Positions 11,797 through 22,899 of a stretch of 64,000 bases of DNA are shown here, in pieces. Under the pieces are notes generated by a model. It did not search any database, had not been told where the DNA came from, and saw nothing but the letters and a program-made list of their open reading frames with translations. The translations under genes were made by a program, and so were the position numbers. How positions within the stretch are numbered: position 1 is the stretch's first letter; the number at the start of each line of letters is the position of its first letter. Source of the stretch: Erodium maritimum (lineage: Eukaryota; Streptophyta; Magnoliopsida; Geraniales; Geraniaceae); contig OY997592.1 in the NCBI GenBank assembly GCA_963921825.1, positions 19,533,432 to 19,597,431 on the forward strand. Reading direction: 5' to 3'.

Positions 11797-13398
11797 ATGG
11801 AAGCATCACGAGTGTGCTGCTGCTTCAGCTTGCCCGAGTCTAACAATTTGGTCTCCAAGTCTACAACAAGCACTGCCTCAGAATCTCGCCGTACTTTCGC
11901 GGTGGCAACAGCTGCTTCCATCTTCCCCAATTCCGAATTCACCAACCACGAGTCCCTCCCGTCTCTCCAACAATCATTCTCTGAATTCACCAAAGCTTAT
12001 CCACTCTACTTTGAGACGGACCAAATTGACCATATTCGAGCCCACGAGTACTATCACCTCTCACTCTCAGGCTATACTTGCCTCGATTATATTGGCACTG
12101 GCCTCTTCTCCTATGCCCAGCTGCACAAGCTCGAGTCTTCTATTTCTTACTCTCCTCCGCTGTTTAGCGTGTCCCACAAGACTGGGGATCTGAAGACGCA
12201 GCTACTCCATGGTGGGCAGGAATCAGAGGTGGAATCTGCAATGAAGAAGAGAATCATGGAGTTTATGAACATGTCTCAGAAAGACTACTGCATGGTTTTC
12301 ACGGCAAACAAGACATCAGCGTTCAAGCTCCTGGCGGAATCGTATCCCTTCCAATCACTGCTGACGGTTTACGACTACAAGAGTGAAGCAGTGGAGGCCA
12401 TGGTGAAGTGCTCCCACAAGAGAGGAGCCAGAGTCATGGCGGCAGAGTTCACGTGGCCGAGGTTGAGGATTCACTCCGCCAAGCTGAGGAAGATGATAGC
12501 CAGTAAGAAAAAGAAGGGACTGTTCGTGTTCCCGATTCACTCGAGAATCAGCGGGAGCAGATATCCGTACTTGTGGATGAGCATAGCGCAGGAGAAGGGG
12601 TGGCACACCTTGGTGGATGCATGTGCATTGGGACCGAAGGACATGGCTAGCTTCGGCCTCTCCCTCTTTCGCCCTGATTTCCTTACTTGCTCCTTCTACA
12701 AGCTTTTTGGGGATAATCCATCTGGTTTTGGTTGCCTCTTTGTCAAGAAGTCCGCCATTCCACTCCTACAATCCTCCTCCACTGCTGGAATTGTAGCTCT
12801 GCTTCCATCATCACCCATCCAAGGAGAAATAGCTGATTCTCAAGGAGGGGCTTCAGCTTCAGCCACAGACACAGGCAGTGAGATAGAATGCAGGGGGTTG
12901 GATCAGGTGGATTCAATGGGACTTACAAAGATCAGTAACAGGGCAAGGTACTTGATCAACTGGCTGGTTAATGCATTGGTCAAGCTCCACCATCCTAACT
13001 CGGAACGAGTCCGGCTAGTCAGGATATACGGGCCGAGAGTCAAATTTGACCGCGGACCTGCGTTGGCGTTCAATTTATATGACTGGAAAGGTGACAGGGT
13101 TGAGCCAGCTCTTGTGCAGAAGCTAGCTGATAGAAACAACATTTCACTCAGCTGCGGTTTCTTGCACCACATCTTCTTCCCGGACAAGTATGAAGATGAC
13201 AAGTTGAGAGTGTTGGAGGCAAGAGCAAACAACAAGGATCTTGGAATATCAGTTGTCACTGCGGCACTTGGGTTTCTGGTCAACTTCGAAGACGTTTATA
13301 GGCTTTGGGCCTTCATTGCTCAGTTCCTGGATGCAGACTTTGTGGAGAAGGAGCGCTGGAGATATACATCACTCAATCAGAAAATCATTGAAATTTAG
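11797..13398 (+). CDS. PLP-dependent transferase, molybdenum-cofactor-sulfurase-like, single exon
   Basis: A 533-residue intronless protein of the plant family related to the NifS-like domain of molybdenum cofactor sulfurase (the At5g51920-type short form). The conserved core runs from SLPSLQQSFSEFTKAYP through EYYHLSLSGYTCLDYIGTGLF to TCSFYKLFGDNPSGFGCLFV; Lys302 in FYKLFG is the predicted PLP Schiff-base lysine and TLVDACALGP carries the cofactor-binding Asp. The C-terminal MOSC domain of true sulfurases is absent, as in all short forms, so sulfurase activity should not be assumed; the biological role is unknown. The frame is open upstream to an ATG at 11668 (576 aa). I prefer 11797 because family members begin near this cysteine-rich CLxEASxVC stretch and a TATA-like box lies between the two ATGs. 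Probably cytosolic, but localisation is not clear. Confidence 0.9.
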   Translation: MEASRVCCCFSLPESNNLVSKSTTSTASESRRTFAVATAASIFPNSEFTNHESLPSLQQSFSEFTKAYPLYFETDQIDHIRAHEYYHLSLSGYTCLDYIGTGLFSYAQLHKLESSISYSPPLFSVSHKTGDLKTQLLHGGQESEVESAMKKRIMEFMNMSQKDYCMVFTANKTSAFKLLAESYPFQSLLTVYDYKSEAVEAMVKCSHKRGARVMAAEFTWPRLRIHSAKLRKMIASKKKKGLFVFPIHSRISGSRYPYLWMSIAQEKGWHTLVDACALGPKDMASFGLSLFRPDFLTCSFYKLFGDNPSGFGCLFVKKSAIPLLQSSSTAGIVALLPSSPIQGEIADSQGGASASATDTGSEIECRGLDQVDSMGLTKISNRARYLINWLVNALVKLHHPNSERVRLVRIYGPRVKFDRGPALAFNLYDWKGDRVEPALVQKLADRNNISLSCGFLHHIFFPDKYEDDKLRVLEARANNKDLGISVVTAALGFLVNFEDVYRLWAFIAQFLDADFVEKERWRYTSLNQKIIEI

Positions 13399-14805
13399 GT
13401 TTATTCTAACATCAACATGTCAAAATTAGCAAACTAAGATGTGGCACTGCTGCTCTCTACCATGAGGTGAAGCAGTTGCTGATGATCAATGTCGTTTTCT
13501 TTTATAATTACCATCTGCATATCCACATTTCTTTCCATCCATAGTTACTTACTTAAGAGTGTTTATATCAAGTGAAGAAGGGATGGGCCCAATGGTAGCA
13601 TTCAAAAAGAATTAAAATGTTTGTGTAAGAAAACAAGTGTTGATTTACCAATAATGAATAAGGATGACAGACCTGGAATCAGATCTTATAGTGATACAAA
13701 TCTGAGCTTCTAAATCAACAAATCACCTTCACAAGAGTCGTGATTTTGATGCAGAATTCCGTCACCATGGTTTCAACCTCATTCCATCCAAGAACATGCT
13801 TCTGTCCTCTCTACAAGTTTCCCAGTATGACTAGGAAATCGTGAATCGAAAGGCAGAAGATGTCTACACAAGTCAACTTATCCAAAGCTTTGCCAACAGA
13901 GCCTTAGGAGTCAAGAACTTGGTTGCTTTATCGGAACTGGTGATTACAGGAATGGACGGGTTAGGGGAATTAGAATCCCTCTTCAGCAATGCCTATGTCC
14001 CTTCTGTTGCTCAAACTTTGAAGATTGCAGACATATCATTCTTCATTGTAGTAAGTAAGAGCTGGTCTCTTTGGGGTTTGGTACTTTCATTGTGGGGTTT
14101 ACGCTGGTCTATCCCAGGAGATTTCCAATGCCTTTTCTCCTCTGGGCATTCTTGGTACCTCTCTGTGCAAAGAAGTTCTGGCTTAATGGTTAGCTAAGAA
14201 CGATTGTGTGTTTAACAATGTGGCTGTTTCTATGCCTAAGGTTCCGGGGAAGGTACAAGCTCAATCCTATGCAATTCTCACTGCAAGATGCCTCAGTGAT
14301 TGTCGCTTCTCCTTCACTGAATGGCAAAGGAGACCCTCAAATTGCTGTCTAAAATCAAAACAGCAGTGTATTGTCTTGCCACAAGGATAATTTGCAGTAT
14401 GTCCTTGGTACCCATCTTGTTTTCAGTGTAAGTCGTTGGTAGTTCCCTGGCAGTTTTGTTAGGAATTATGCTTTGATCTTTGGATGCACTATCTTGCAGT
14501 CTTAAATTGTAGCTTCACTGTCAATTTGACAGCTTTCCAGTTTCCCCCTCTTTAGAAACTGGTGAATTGAATTCAAAATCGCTGGTAAAAAAAAAGGATT
14601 GATCAAACTTTTACAAGTCAATGACTACAATGTCATTCCAAAGCAGTCCGAATTTTGAGGGCACAGGGACATCAATTAATCCATACTGAACAAAACATTC
14701 CTATAAATGGTTGAGGCACAGTTGAATGCAGTACGTTGTACAAGCGTCATTGAGTTTCAAAGGGTTTCAAAGGATGGAAGAGAGCCTCAATATGACAGCA
14801 ACTCG
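13399..14805. other. Intergenic region between convergent genes, no gene recognised
   Basis: This holds the 3' UTRs of the convergent PLP-dependent and 2OG-oxygenase genes. An open frame at 13841-14197 (118 codons, +) starts with hydrophilic residues and ends in Trp/Ser-rich low-quality sequence, with no recognisable domain. I see no RNA gene or transposon here. Confidence 0.4.
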
Positions 14806-16795
14806 TCAGGCAAAAACCACATCAGATCGGAAAACATATTTGACACCTTTTGCCACATTGCGGCCTTCATGCAGCATACATTTATCACCATGAATGTGCA
14901 GGAGAGCCATCCCTTCTACAGGAGCCACCTTCACAGTTGCATTAAGATTGCGGTGCTTATTACTAGATAATGAGTTACACATAAGCCAACCACAAACAAT
15001 ATACATCAGGAGCAAATAACCAAGGAATCAATTTACCTCAGCAACAAGGCGGTTTCTTGAGCCATAGAAGACAGTCTCTCCTCCAACAAGAGGCTCCGAG
15101 GATGCATCTTTAGAGCTGGTGAGATCCTTTTTAGCTTCAAGCTTTTGACCACCACTCAAATATATTAATAATGTATAGTGCGTACGCTTCCCACCTCCAA
15201 GATCATTGCTTTCATCAATATGTCGTCCAAAGCGCTGACCAACCTTGTATCTGGATATCGCCATATTAAGTGCATCCAAAATCATTTTACAATTTAATTG
15301 TACATGAAAAGCAAAACATATTAGGAACCATTGGAGAATCATATTATAACAGATGAAGCAAAGGAATCATGTATGTATGAGATGAGAAAGGAGCATGAGT
15401 TTTAAGGCAGAAAATCCAACCCACCTGTAGAATCTGAGATTTGGATTCAATCCCACTGCAACCTTCCCACGGATTTTAACGTCAGAAAACAATTTATTAA
15501 GTCCAGACTCCCATATTGTTTCTGCAAGAACAGGATCATTGACAGATATTCGATCATTATCTCGATAAGCTTCGCCTCTTGTTGGACCAAGGCTCCCTTG
15601 GTGAACAAAACCAATCAACTCTGCAGCTTTAACAAATTCCTTGGATTCAGCAGATGTGAAGAAATTTGGAATCTGAACATAGACATAGCAAACCATTTGA
15701 GACAATGTTTGAAAAATAGATTAATTAACCATGCCAATTTCTCATACAACTCAAACTAACCACATATCTACAGTCGTTTCCCATGCAAACCACAACAAAC
15801 TTTACAGTACATCATACTTCAGCATAAACCCCATCTCCAATTTCCCGGGAGTTCATTATTGCACTGCAAAGTAATGTATAGATATGAAGATCTAGGCTGA
15901 CATGTACTCTTTCCGTAACTTTCAGTCTATATATGATGTTCAACAAGCAACTAGTAAGGGATAGGATAGTGGAGCAAGTAATGTCCTACTTCAAGCTATG
16001 CCACTATATTAGGTTTTCATCTACCGCTCTACTACTGTCCCCACCATCCTAGACAGATATTACATGGAAAGACTACTGAAGTTACCTGCACCAATAACAC
16101 TTTTCAATACCCATCAGTGATCTAATTCAACAGCCATACAGAATAAGACTCAATCCGAACCCTGATCGGCCAGCCAAGATTCAGTTCATGAAAAGTGGCT
16201 ACAAGTACAAGCTGAGCCGAAAACAAATTAATTTCCATCCAAACTAAAGCTGGTGGTCAAGCACAACCCTAAATCATGTTACCATGAACCCAAAACCCTG
16301 AGCTTATATAAAGCTGCATAGCAAAGCCTAAACATCAAAACGAGCGGGAATTAGTTCATGAAACTGGAGTTTATTGCAGTAGTCATCTTATAAAACTCAA
16401 AGTTAACCAAGTCTTATTGCTAATGCTGAAATTGGTGAGAATATGAAACAGAAGAGTTATTATGCTTCGCTTTCTAAATATACAAAATCAATCAAATCAA
16501 AGCAAACCCATCATAGGAAACGATGCATACATCTGTATGAGAGAAACAATTTCAGAAATTATGGACAAAAGATATTAAATTTAGCAATAAGAAAGAAAAA
16601 AAAACATGTCGGATTGAGGAGAGAAAGGAGAGAAAATCGTACGGTAAAGAGATCGTAATCTTTAAGGCGAGAAATCTGGAGATTGGATTTGGGTTTGATG
16701 AAAGGCCAATTGGATGAGTTGGGTTTCTTGGAAGGAGTAGCTCCTCCTCGCCTCCCGTCTGCCATTGTCCTCTTTCTCGTTCGCGCCTCTGCCAT
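14806..16795 (-). CDS. 2-oxoglutarate/Fe(II) oxygenase, prolyl-4-hydroxylase-like, four exons
   Basis: A 245-residue plant P4Hc-type 2OG-Fe(II) dioxygenase. Minus-strand exons are 16795-16643, 15672-15425, 15250-15037 and 14928-14806; phases match and all introns are GT-AG. The fold is marked by NFFTSAESKEFVKAAE, then DNDRISV, YKVGQRFGRHIDES (iron ligands His144 and Asp146), HYTLLIYLSGG, GGETVFYG, and HIHGDKCMLHEGRNVAKGVKY (third iron ligand His225; Lys235 likely binds 2-oxoglutarate). It resembles the small uncharacterised Arabidopsis group around At1g68080. It has no signal peptide or membrane anchor, unlike the ER collagen-type prolyl hydroxylases, so it probably acts in cytosol or nucleus; substrate unknown. 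A second in-frame Met (16765) would give 235 residues and better matches the usual MADGRR-like N-terminus. No disruption seen. Confidence 0.92.
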
Positions 16796-17770
16796 GTATC
16801 CTTGCTTTTGTCCTTGTATTTCACATTTTGCGAATTCAGTTCAGTGCTGGCCTATTGAGTTTGGGCTGAGGACCTGATTGGGCCTGTCAGTGAAATTCTT
16901 ATTATCCACATTGTTGTCAGTCTTCCCCATCAAACTAATTTATTCATTTTATTGATCAATAAAGTATTATATAAATCTCTTCTTTTTTTTCAAAGCTTGA
17001 AAAAGAACAAACAAATAGAACTAGATGTACAATTCTTACAAACCAACATGCACTTTACAAAACTAACAATAAATTTTAACAGGTATCTCTAAACCCTAGG
17101 AGCTTTTCTGTCGCAACACCCAAAAGTTATGGCTATGGCCATGGTTTTTACCATGGCTTATATCATGGTTATAATATTTCCTCTCTCGCACGTCGAGATC
17201 TCCTCCTTTCCGAGGCAATACCCTAGCCCCTTATGGAGCTTCCTACTCTTGTCGCTGACATAACCGTTGCATTGTCGGTATTGTCCCATCGCAGTCCCAT
17301 CTAGAGCAGCACATACCACGTGTGCTCCCCCCCCCCCTCGTCGCCCTCCTCGTAGGTTGTGCCTCATAATAAATCAAGACGTCGAAGGCCGACGAAGCAA
17401 TATGCTTTGGTTTTTGTCTCTCTCTGCCTCACGGCGATCACCCCTTCTGTTCCACCGACGGGGGTTGCCGTCTTCTCTTCAGGATCATCTGAATCGGTGA
17501 GCAAAACTCGCGGGGGTCGTCCTTCCAAGAACCGAACCTTAGCTTCAGTCGCAAACTACGCTAGGGTTTTGGCGTTACCTCCACCTTTTCTCATCATCGA
17601 CGACTCGGCGGCTCCTCTGACTCTTGGGACTACATCTATTCCCTAGTCGTCATCAGAACCTCCTCCACCCAACGCTTTACAGCCGACGAGTAGAGCCTTG
17701 TACCCGACTGGAGAAGACGATGAAGCAAGGTCCAGATTTTTGAGAAACTAAATTTAGAAGTACGAGAAAA
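16796..17770. other. Upstream region and unrecognised coding-like block
   Basis: After the 2OG gene's promoter side comes a GC-richer block (about 17090-17770). Its plus-strand frame 17359-17646 contains GGRPSKNRTLASVANYARVL and then LPPPFLIIDD. It is bordered by a run of about eleven C bases near 17330. It might be the N-terminal part of a LINE ORF1 or a gene fragment. I do not recognise it, and there is no usable stop-to-stop gene. Confidence 0.3.
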
Positions 17771-17779
17771 TTTAAGAGA

Positions 17780-18150
17780 GAGGAACATATAATAGATTTG
17801 GGAGAGGAACAGAGGCGTAGAGTTGGTATATAGATTTAGTAAAGTATATTTTTAAATTATGTTTTTAAATTTATTTTTTAAATAATTTTATTTATTATTT
17901 TATAATTATGTTACTACTTTTTATAATTTTCTTATTGATTTATTCTTTTTAAAATTTATTTCATTATTGTAAGAGGGTAAAATAGTATTTTCTCTTATTA
18001 AATGAGTAAGGTTTTTACTCTACACGTAAGTATACATAGTTCCGTCCGTGGACCAAACATTAGAGTACTAAAATGGAATAAGAAATCATAAGGGTACCAA
18101 ACATTCGTGGACCAAACATAAAGGTATCCTAATGTATTTTACCCTTTTTA
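17780..18150. mobile_element. One-ended Mutator-like MITE remnant
   Basis: A very AT-rich arm (17830-17990) runs into a terminal block with GTGGACCAAACATTAGAGTA and GTGGACCAAACATAAAGGTA, ending in TATTTTACCC. The wording closely parallels the terminal repeats at 37674 and 38900 (CGTCCACGAACGATAAGGTA). The matching left terminus was not found. Confidence 0.5.
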
Positions 18151-18348
18151 TTTTAATAACACATATTCCAAAAAAGGAGCAGGAATACCCTGATTCTAGA
18201 AGCCAAGCATTACAAAACCTAGAGTCTCTTTATAAATAACGTGTACAATATAATCTGGTTTGATTTTTAACCAAAGTAAATCTTCTTGTGTCTTGCACCG
18301 CTTTCTTTATAATTTAATGGCCCACTTTACCAATCAAATTCACAAGGT

Positions 18349-18447
18349 AATCAGTACGCAGAGTTCTCATGCTCAGCCAAGTACGCAACACAATCAGTAC
18401 ACAGAGTTCTCATGCTCCGCAAAGTACGTAATACAATCAGTACACAA
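18349..18447. repeat. Short tandem repeat, about 50 bp x 2
   Basis: The phrase AATCAGTAC(G/A)CAGAGTTCTCATGCTC is repeated once after about 50 bp, and AATCAGTACACA begins a third unit. Confidence 0.7.
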
Positions 18448-18954
18448 CACCATTAAAAAGAGTGCAAGAATACTCGGGTTCTACTCTTTATTTGTTTAAA
18501 CTTCCCTTTTTGGATCAACTTTCAACTTTAATTCTCGAGGGACGGTGGTCACTTAAACAAGTCAAACATTAAACAAGTCAATACTTCAAATTGAGAATTT
18601 AAGGAAACAGCCAACCAAGGTGGCAATACAATTAACTAATGGTTCACTCAACAACCAATTCATAACAGTTCGATCATCGCTCGTTGGACCAACCTTGATC
18701 TCAACCATTGGCCTCCCAGATCACTGAGGCATAGCAATTAGAGCATACGACACGCGTAAAGCAAATCACATAATATCAAAAGTTCCAACCTTTGTCAAGG
18801 CGTTCAAATCATAAGAACTGTTATCGTTCCAACTCTACGTATCGAATAATTCCGACTACGTCACTGAATACCAAAGACAGAGACTCCCTAACTCTACCCA
18901 CCTAATTGACGTGCGGTCTGAGGTTTTGAAAACAAGTTCAATATGAAACCAGGC

Positions 18955-19260
18955 TCAAAAGGAAGGGTTTTGGTTCTGGAAATCTGATCCGGAATGAGGA
19001 CCGGACTGTATCACAGGCCGTGCCGGAACCTGGTACGGACCGTATCACAGACCGGCCCGGTAACCAGCACGGACCGTGCGACGCACCGGCCCGGAGTCTG
19101 ACACGGACCGTGTGAGGTTCCGTGCCGGAATCACGCCCGTTCCGCGCCGCACACCGTGCCGGTACCTGGCCCGTTCCATGCGGCCTGTCGTGCCGGCACC
19201 TGGCCCGGTCCGGGTCACGTTCCATGCCAAACCTGACCAGAGCCAAAACCCTTCCTTTTG
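18955..19260. repeat. GC-rich inverted repeat inside the LTR region
   Basis: Arms of about 24 bp (CAAAAGGAAGGGTTTTGG... and its complement CCAAAACCCTTCCTTTTG) enclose about 255 bp. The enclosed sequence is very GC-rich and built of repeated phrases such as CGGACCGT, GTGCCGG and CCTGGCCCG. Confidence 0.75.
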
Positions 19261-20258
19261 AATCCATTTCGATTCTTAGATCATTCCTTTGACTTTGTTT
19301 CTATTGCTTGAGGACTGTTCTGTATTTTTTGGTTGAGGAGCACTCCGTTGGGTTACTAATTTTGGTATTATTGTGGTCCAAGACCATGAGACCGAGCTCG
19401 AAAGGAGGGAAGGCCTTGGAACCGAGCTAGAGGGACGAAGACCACTCCGGAACCCGTGTGAAGAACGGAGGAGAGGCTAATCGAGCTTTACAGCAGAGTA
19501 TTATTAGAGGAAGACCACAAGGTAGGGAAAGTCCTAACTCCTCGTGTATTTCAATACTAGTATGCCTATTAGGTTAATAAAATCGGAAAGGTCATAGAAT
19601 TGGATATAGGATGCGAATAATTAGAATAAATGTCTTTCAATTACTAATAACCGGACGTGTCTAGTAAGCATGCTTAGGATGTGAATCACTAGTGTAACTC
19701 GCTTTCAATACTTGGGAATTGATTTACTAGTAGAGAGGCCATGTTGAGCCCTCAGATTAGTTGTGTTAGTTTCACATGTTTGGTTGCCTAGTTTGGATAA
19801 GTTAAGAGTCTAATACAACTAGATGATTTAAAAGTCAAATATGAATGCTTGAATGTTTATGTGATCGAATACTTGGATGAATGATTGTATGAATGTTGAG
19901 TGTAATTTTTTGTGCTAAATGGGACATGATCAGGTGAGTGATAGACCGATGGAGTGCGATTGGTAAGTAATTGGTAAGTGTAAGACTACATTGATTCTTG
20001 TAGTGTGTTGTGATAGAATTGTGATTCGTTAAGCGTTGGTTGCTCCTTGATTGTTTGAGTGCGTTACCCACTTGTGAGTCTTTAAGTTGATTTCTATATC
20101 GGTATGGCACCCACGCTGCGGGTGGGGTAGTGCCTGTAAGGTACCCACACCAAAGGGAATGCTGGTGTGGGGTAGTACCTAAGCCGATGACTCGGTATCC
20201 GGTATGGTACCTACACCGAAGGAAGTGCCGGTGTGGGGTAGTATCATAGCCGGTGGAT

Positions 20259-20390
20259 TGGACCCTGCGGGGCATTGATTACTGGATCCTGTGGGGCATT
20301 GATTATTGGACCCTGCGGGGCATTGGTTATTGGACCCTGCGGGGCATTGGTTATTGGATGGTTTACCCTGCGGGGGATGGTTATTGGTTG
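20259..20390. repeat. 24-bp tandem array in the gypsy LTR
   Basis: The unit TGGACCCTGCGGGGCATTGG and close variants occurs four times with a partial fifth copy. It is a variable minisatellite within the LTR. Confidence 0.8.
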
Positions 20391-21120
20391 ATTCACCCAA
20401 GTGTATGCGTCCTGCGGGAGCAATACCTTGGTTCCCTATGACATATGGCCCTTTGGAGACGTTTCCGAGAATCCCGACGATAAGCGCCCTCAGGGGTTGT
20501 TACCGGTGTTCTCGACGTTATACGTCTTTGTGATGTTATGCGTCTCCTCTGGACCGAGGGAAAATCCGACATGACACAACGAGTATTGTGGATCGGAGGG
20601 TGGTGACTTCATGTGCCACGACATTAATTGGACGCCTGTTTTCTAATGTCTCTTTAAAGAAATGCATTGATTCCCTTATTTTTCTATGATTATTATTGAC
20701 CCTTTGAAAATGTTAAACAATCGGTTTGCCTCCGTATTTCATCATCCGTTTGGTTTCTCGTCTTATTAAGATTTGAATAAACTTGTAAACTCCTGTTTAT
20801 TAAACTGAAAGGTCGCATTGGTTATGCATTTTCCCTACTGAGCGTAAGCTCACCCCTCCTGTCTTTTTGGTGTTTCGGGTGTTGAGCGGGAGCAGTACTA
20901 GCCGGACTCTCGGAGCTTGGGAGCTGTTGAGGGTTTAGCTAGTTTTAGAGACGTGTACCCTTTTTATGTTGGATTTCGTATTTTACTGACTGAGTTGTGA
21001 CTCTTTACATTTTGAAGGCTTTATATCATTTGGAACTTTATTTATTTTTATTCTTCTTGTTTTACCGTAAATCTTTAGTCACGTCTCGAGTCCGGTCAAA
21101 ATCGGATTTGGGGCGTGACA

Positions 21121-22000
21121 GCTCTTGAAGACTTGACAGAGATCCGGCTGTGGGACACCTTTTCTACTCCTTTGGCTTGGATGGGTGCTTATCTCCTCAA
21201 GGGTCGACAGGGTCGCTCCGGTGGCCGGTCTGGCCGTCGGCCCCTTCCTCTCCGCCTTCCCCTGCTCACCTCCCCTTCGCTTCGATGGTGACTCAAGGCC
21301 CTGTACAAGCGCCTCTTCCTGCCGACTGGCCGCTCGGTGAACTCGTCGGATCTTGGACTCGCTGAACCCCTCTACTTTTGCTTTCACAGGTTGTCTCCTC
21401 CTTTCCTTCCTATATACTTTTTTATTGTTATTCATGTGCTCTCTTCCATGTTTATGGTTTGAGTTATCGTTTTGGTGCTGGCCAACGGTGAAAGCATAGG
21501 GCTTCGGCCCTGGGATCTCAATTGATTGTATAGTTGGTTTGGTTTATGTCCTTGCCGTGATATGGTGTTGACCACCGGAAATTGCAATTCCTCTGTCCAT
21601 CTCGGAAGTGGGGGTTTTGTGGACAAGGGTGTGGATTTAATTCATGTTTAGGCTAGTTACATTATCACTCTCTGCAACTGCTTTTCATCTCTGCCTTGTT
21701 CATCTAAGGCTTCTTCAACTTGGCTACTCTTGGACTTTGCTAACATTGGCTGCATATTCTCTTCGTTGCTCAAGCCTTGTATCTCTTGGGGTTGGTTACT
21801 ACTGTTGTTTATAGGCTACTGCTTATCTGTTTGTACTTCGGGTTGGGTTAGCTTGAGCCTACTGGATCTCAATTTCTTTTGTTGGGGAGGGGTGCTTCTT
21901 GTTAGAAATTTGTAGTGAGATTGTTCTTTTTTGTAAATCTTTTCTTCCTCGGAAGAGATTAATTTCAATATGCTTTCCCCGATCAAAAATAAATAAATTT
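21121..22000 (+). mobile_element. LINE 3' region (plus strand), relic
   Basis: Downstream of the LTR end lies degenerate coding-like sequence followed by a typical plant LINE 3' UTR. It ends in GAAGAGATTAATTTCAATATG and an A-rich AAAAATAAATAAA tail at about 21985-21999. There is no reverse transcriptase motif. The LTR before it probably inserted into this LINE, but the LINE's upstream part was not identified with certainty. Confidence 0.5.
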
Positions 22001-22299
22001 GCCTATAAACAATCATGTAGTAAGTTGGTTGTTTAAGTTAAAGTAAATTAAGTGTTGACACTAGTATTAATGAATTTATTTGATTTTATAATTCTAAGTC
22101 TACTTGATTGTAATGAACTTAAATTTATATCCTTGTACTTGAATAAACATACATTTTAATCCTTTATTTATTATTTGTGGCATGTATTTAACTTGAAAGT
22201 TTTTGTTTTTAGAGACCATTGAAGACTTTTTTTAAAAAATGTTTTTCTTGATGTAATAGCTTAATAGAAAATTAATAGTAATAATTTATTGTGTTTTTG

Positions 22300-22545
22300 T
22301 TGGAATTTGGTTTTATTGTTCTAGTTGTTTCGGAAATTGATGTTTTTTTCTATTTTTTGAAAGCCCAAAAGAAAGCCCAATGGGCCGGTTAAAAATCGTA
22401 ACCGGTCGGCTCCGTGACAGTCGGTTTTTAGGTTTCACGTTGAAACCCGGTACGGTAACGGTTATGGATTTCAAGTAATCGGTCCTCCCGGTTTGGGTTA
22501 CGGATAATGAAAATATTGTCGGACCCCGGCCGATGCCCACCCCTA
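22300..22545. mobile_element. Possible hAT element end
   Basis: The sequence ends in GGCCGATGCCCACCCCTAG, whose complement CTAGGGGTGGGCATCGGCC is a common terminal motif of plant hAT elements. AACCGGTCGG/CCGGTTTGGG-type subterminal phrases precede it. The opposite end was not found. Confidence 0.4.
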
Positions 22546-22899
22546 GGAGGTTGTACATAAAGTGTGGGAAATTATCAACAACCAATCTAAGCCTATAGAA
22601 GAGTGCAACTGGAAAAAAAAATCGTAAGTGAGAAAATCCTCAAGATTCACAACTGCCTTTATATTGCGGCTAAATCTGAAAATAGACAATCCTTTTTTGT
22701 ATATTAAGAAATAGTTTTATCAATAGTAAAATAGAGTTAGTGTACCGGTCACTAACAGTAGAAGAATAATTGTTCAATAACCCTTGACAATAAATTGATC
22801 AAAAAAGAAACGATTATAACAATCAAGAATAAAACAAGAAATATAACTAAAACAGGAATTGAAACCAAAGCTAAAATAGAAATAAAATTCAAAAGGTAC

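Larger units (their letters stand above)
18500..21120 (+). mobile_element. Ty3-gypsy (Tekay/Del-like) LTR, 5' limit uncertain
   Basis: The 3' end is clear: TTTGGGGCGTGACA at 21107-21120, preceded by ACTGAGCGTAAGCTCACCCC and CTCGGAGCTTGGGAGCTG. The solo LTR at 41445-43926 has the same succession, as does the reverse strand of the LTR at 54925-58759. Both related LTRs also share the TGGTACCTACACCG...GGTGTGGGGTAGTA blocks seen here at 20100-20250. Counting back by comparison puts the start near 18.4-18.6 kb, but no matching target duplication was found. No internal gag-pol follows, so it behaves as an LTR-only fossil. Confidence 0.65.

Noticed and set aside
13841-14197. 118-codon open frame (+) between convergent genes
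   Set aside because: No domain, no good context and low-complexity C-terminus. Left as intergenic.
19045-19267. Arg-rich open frames on both strands
   Set aside because: Arise from the GC-rich repeated words inside the inverted repeat; not protein-like.
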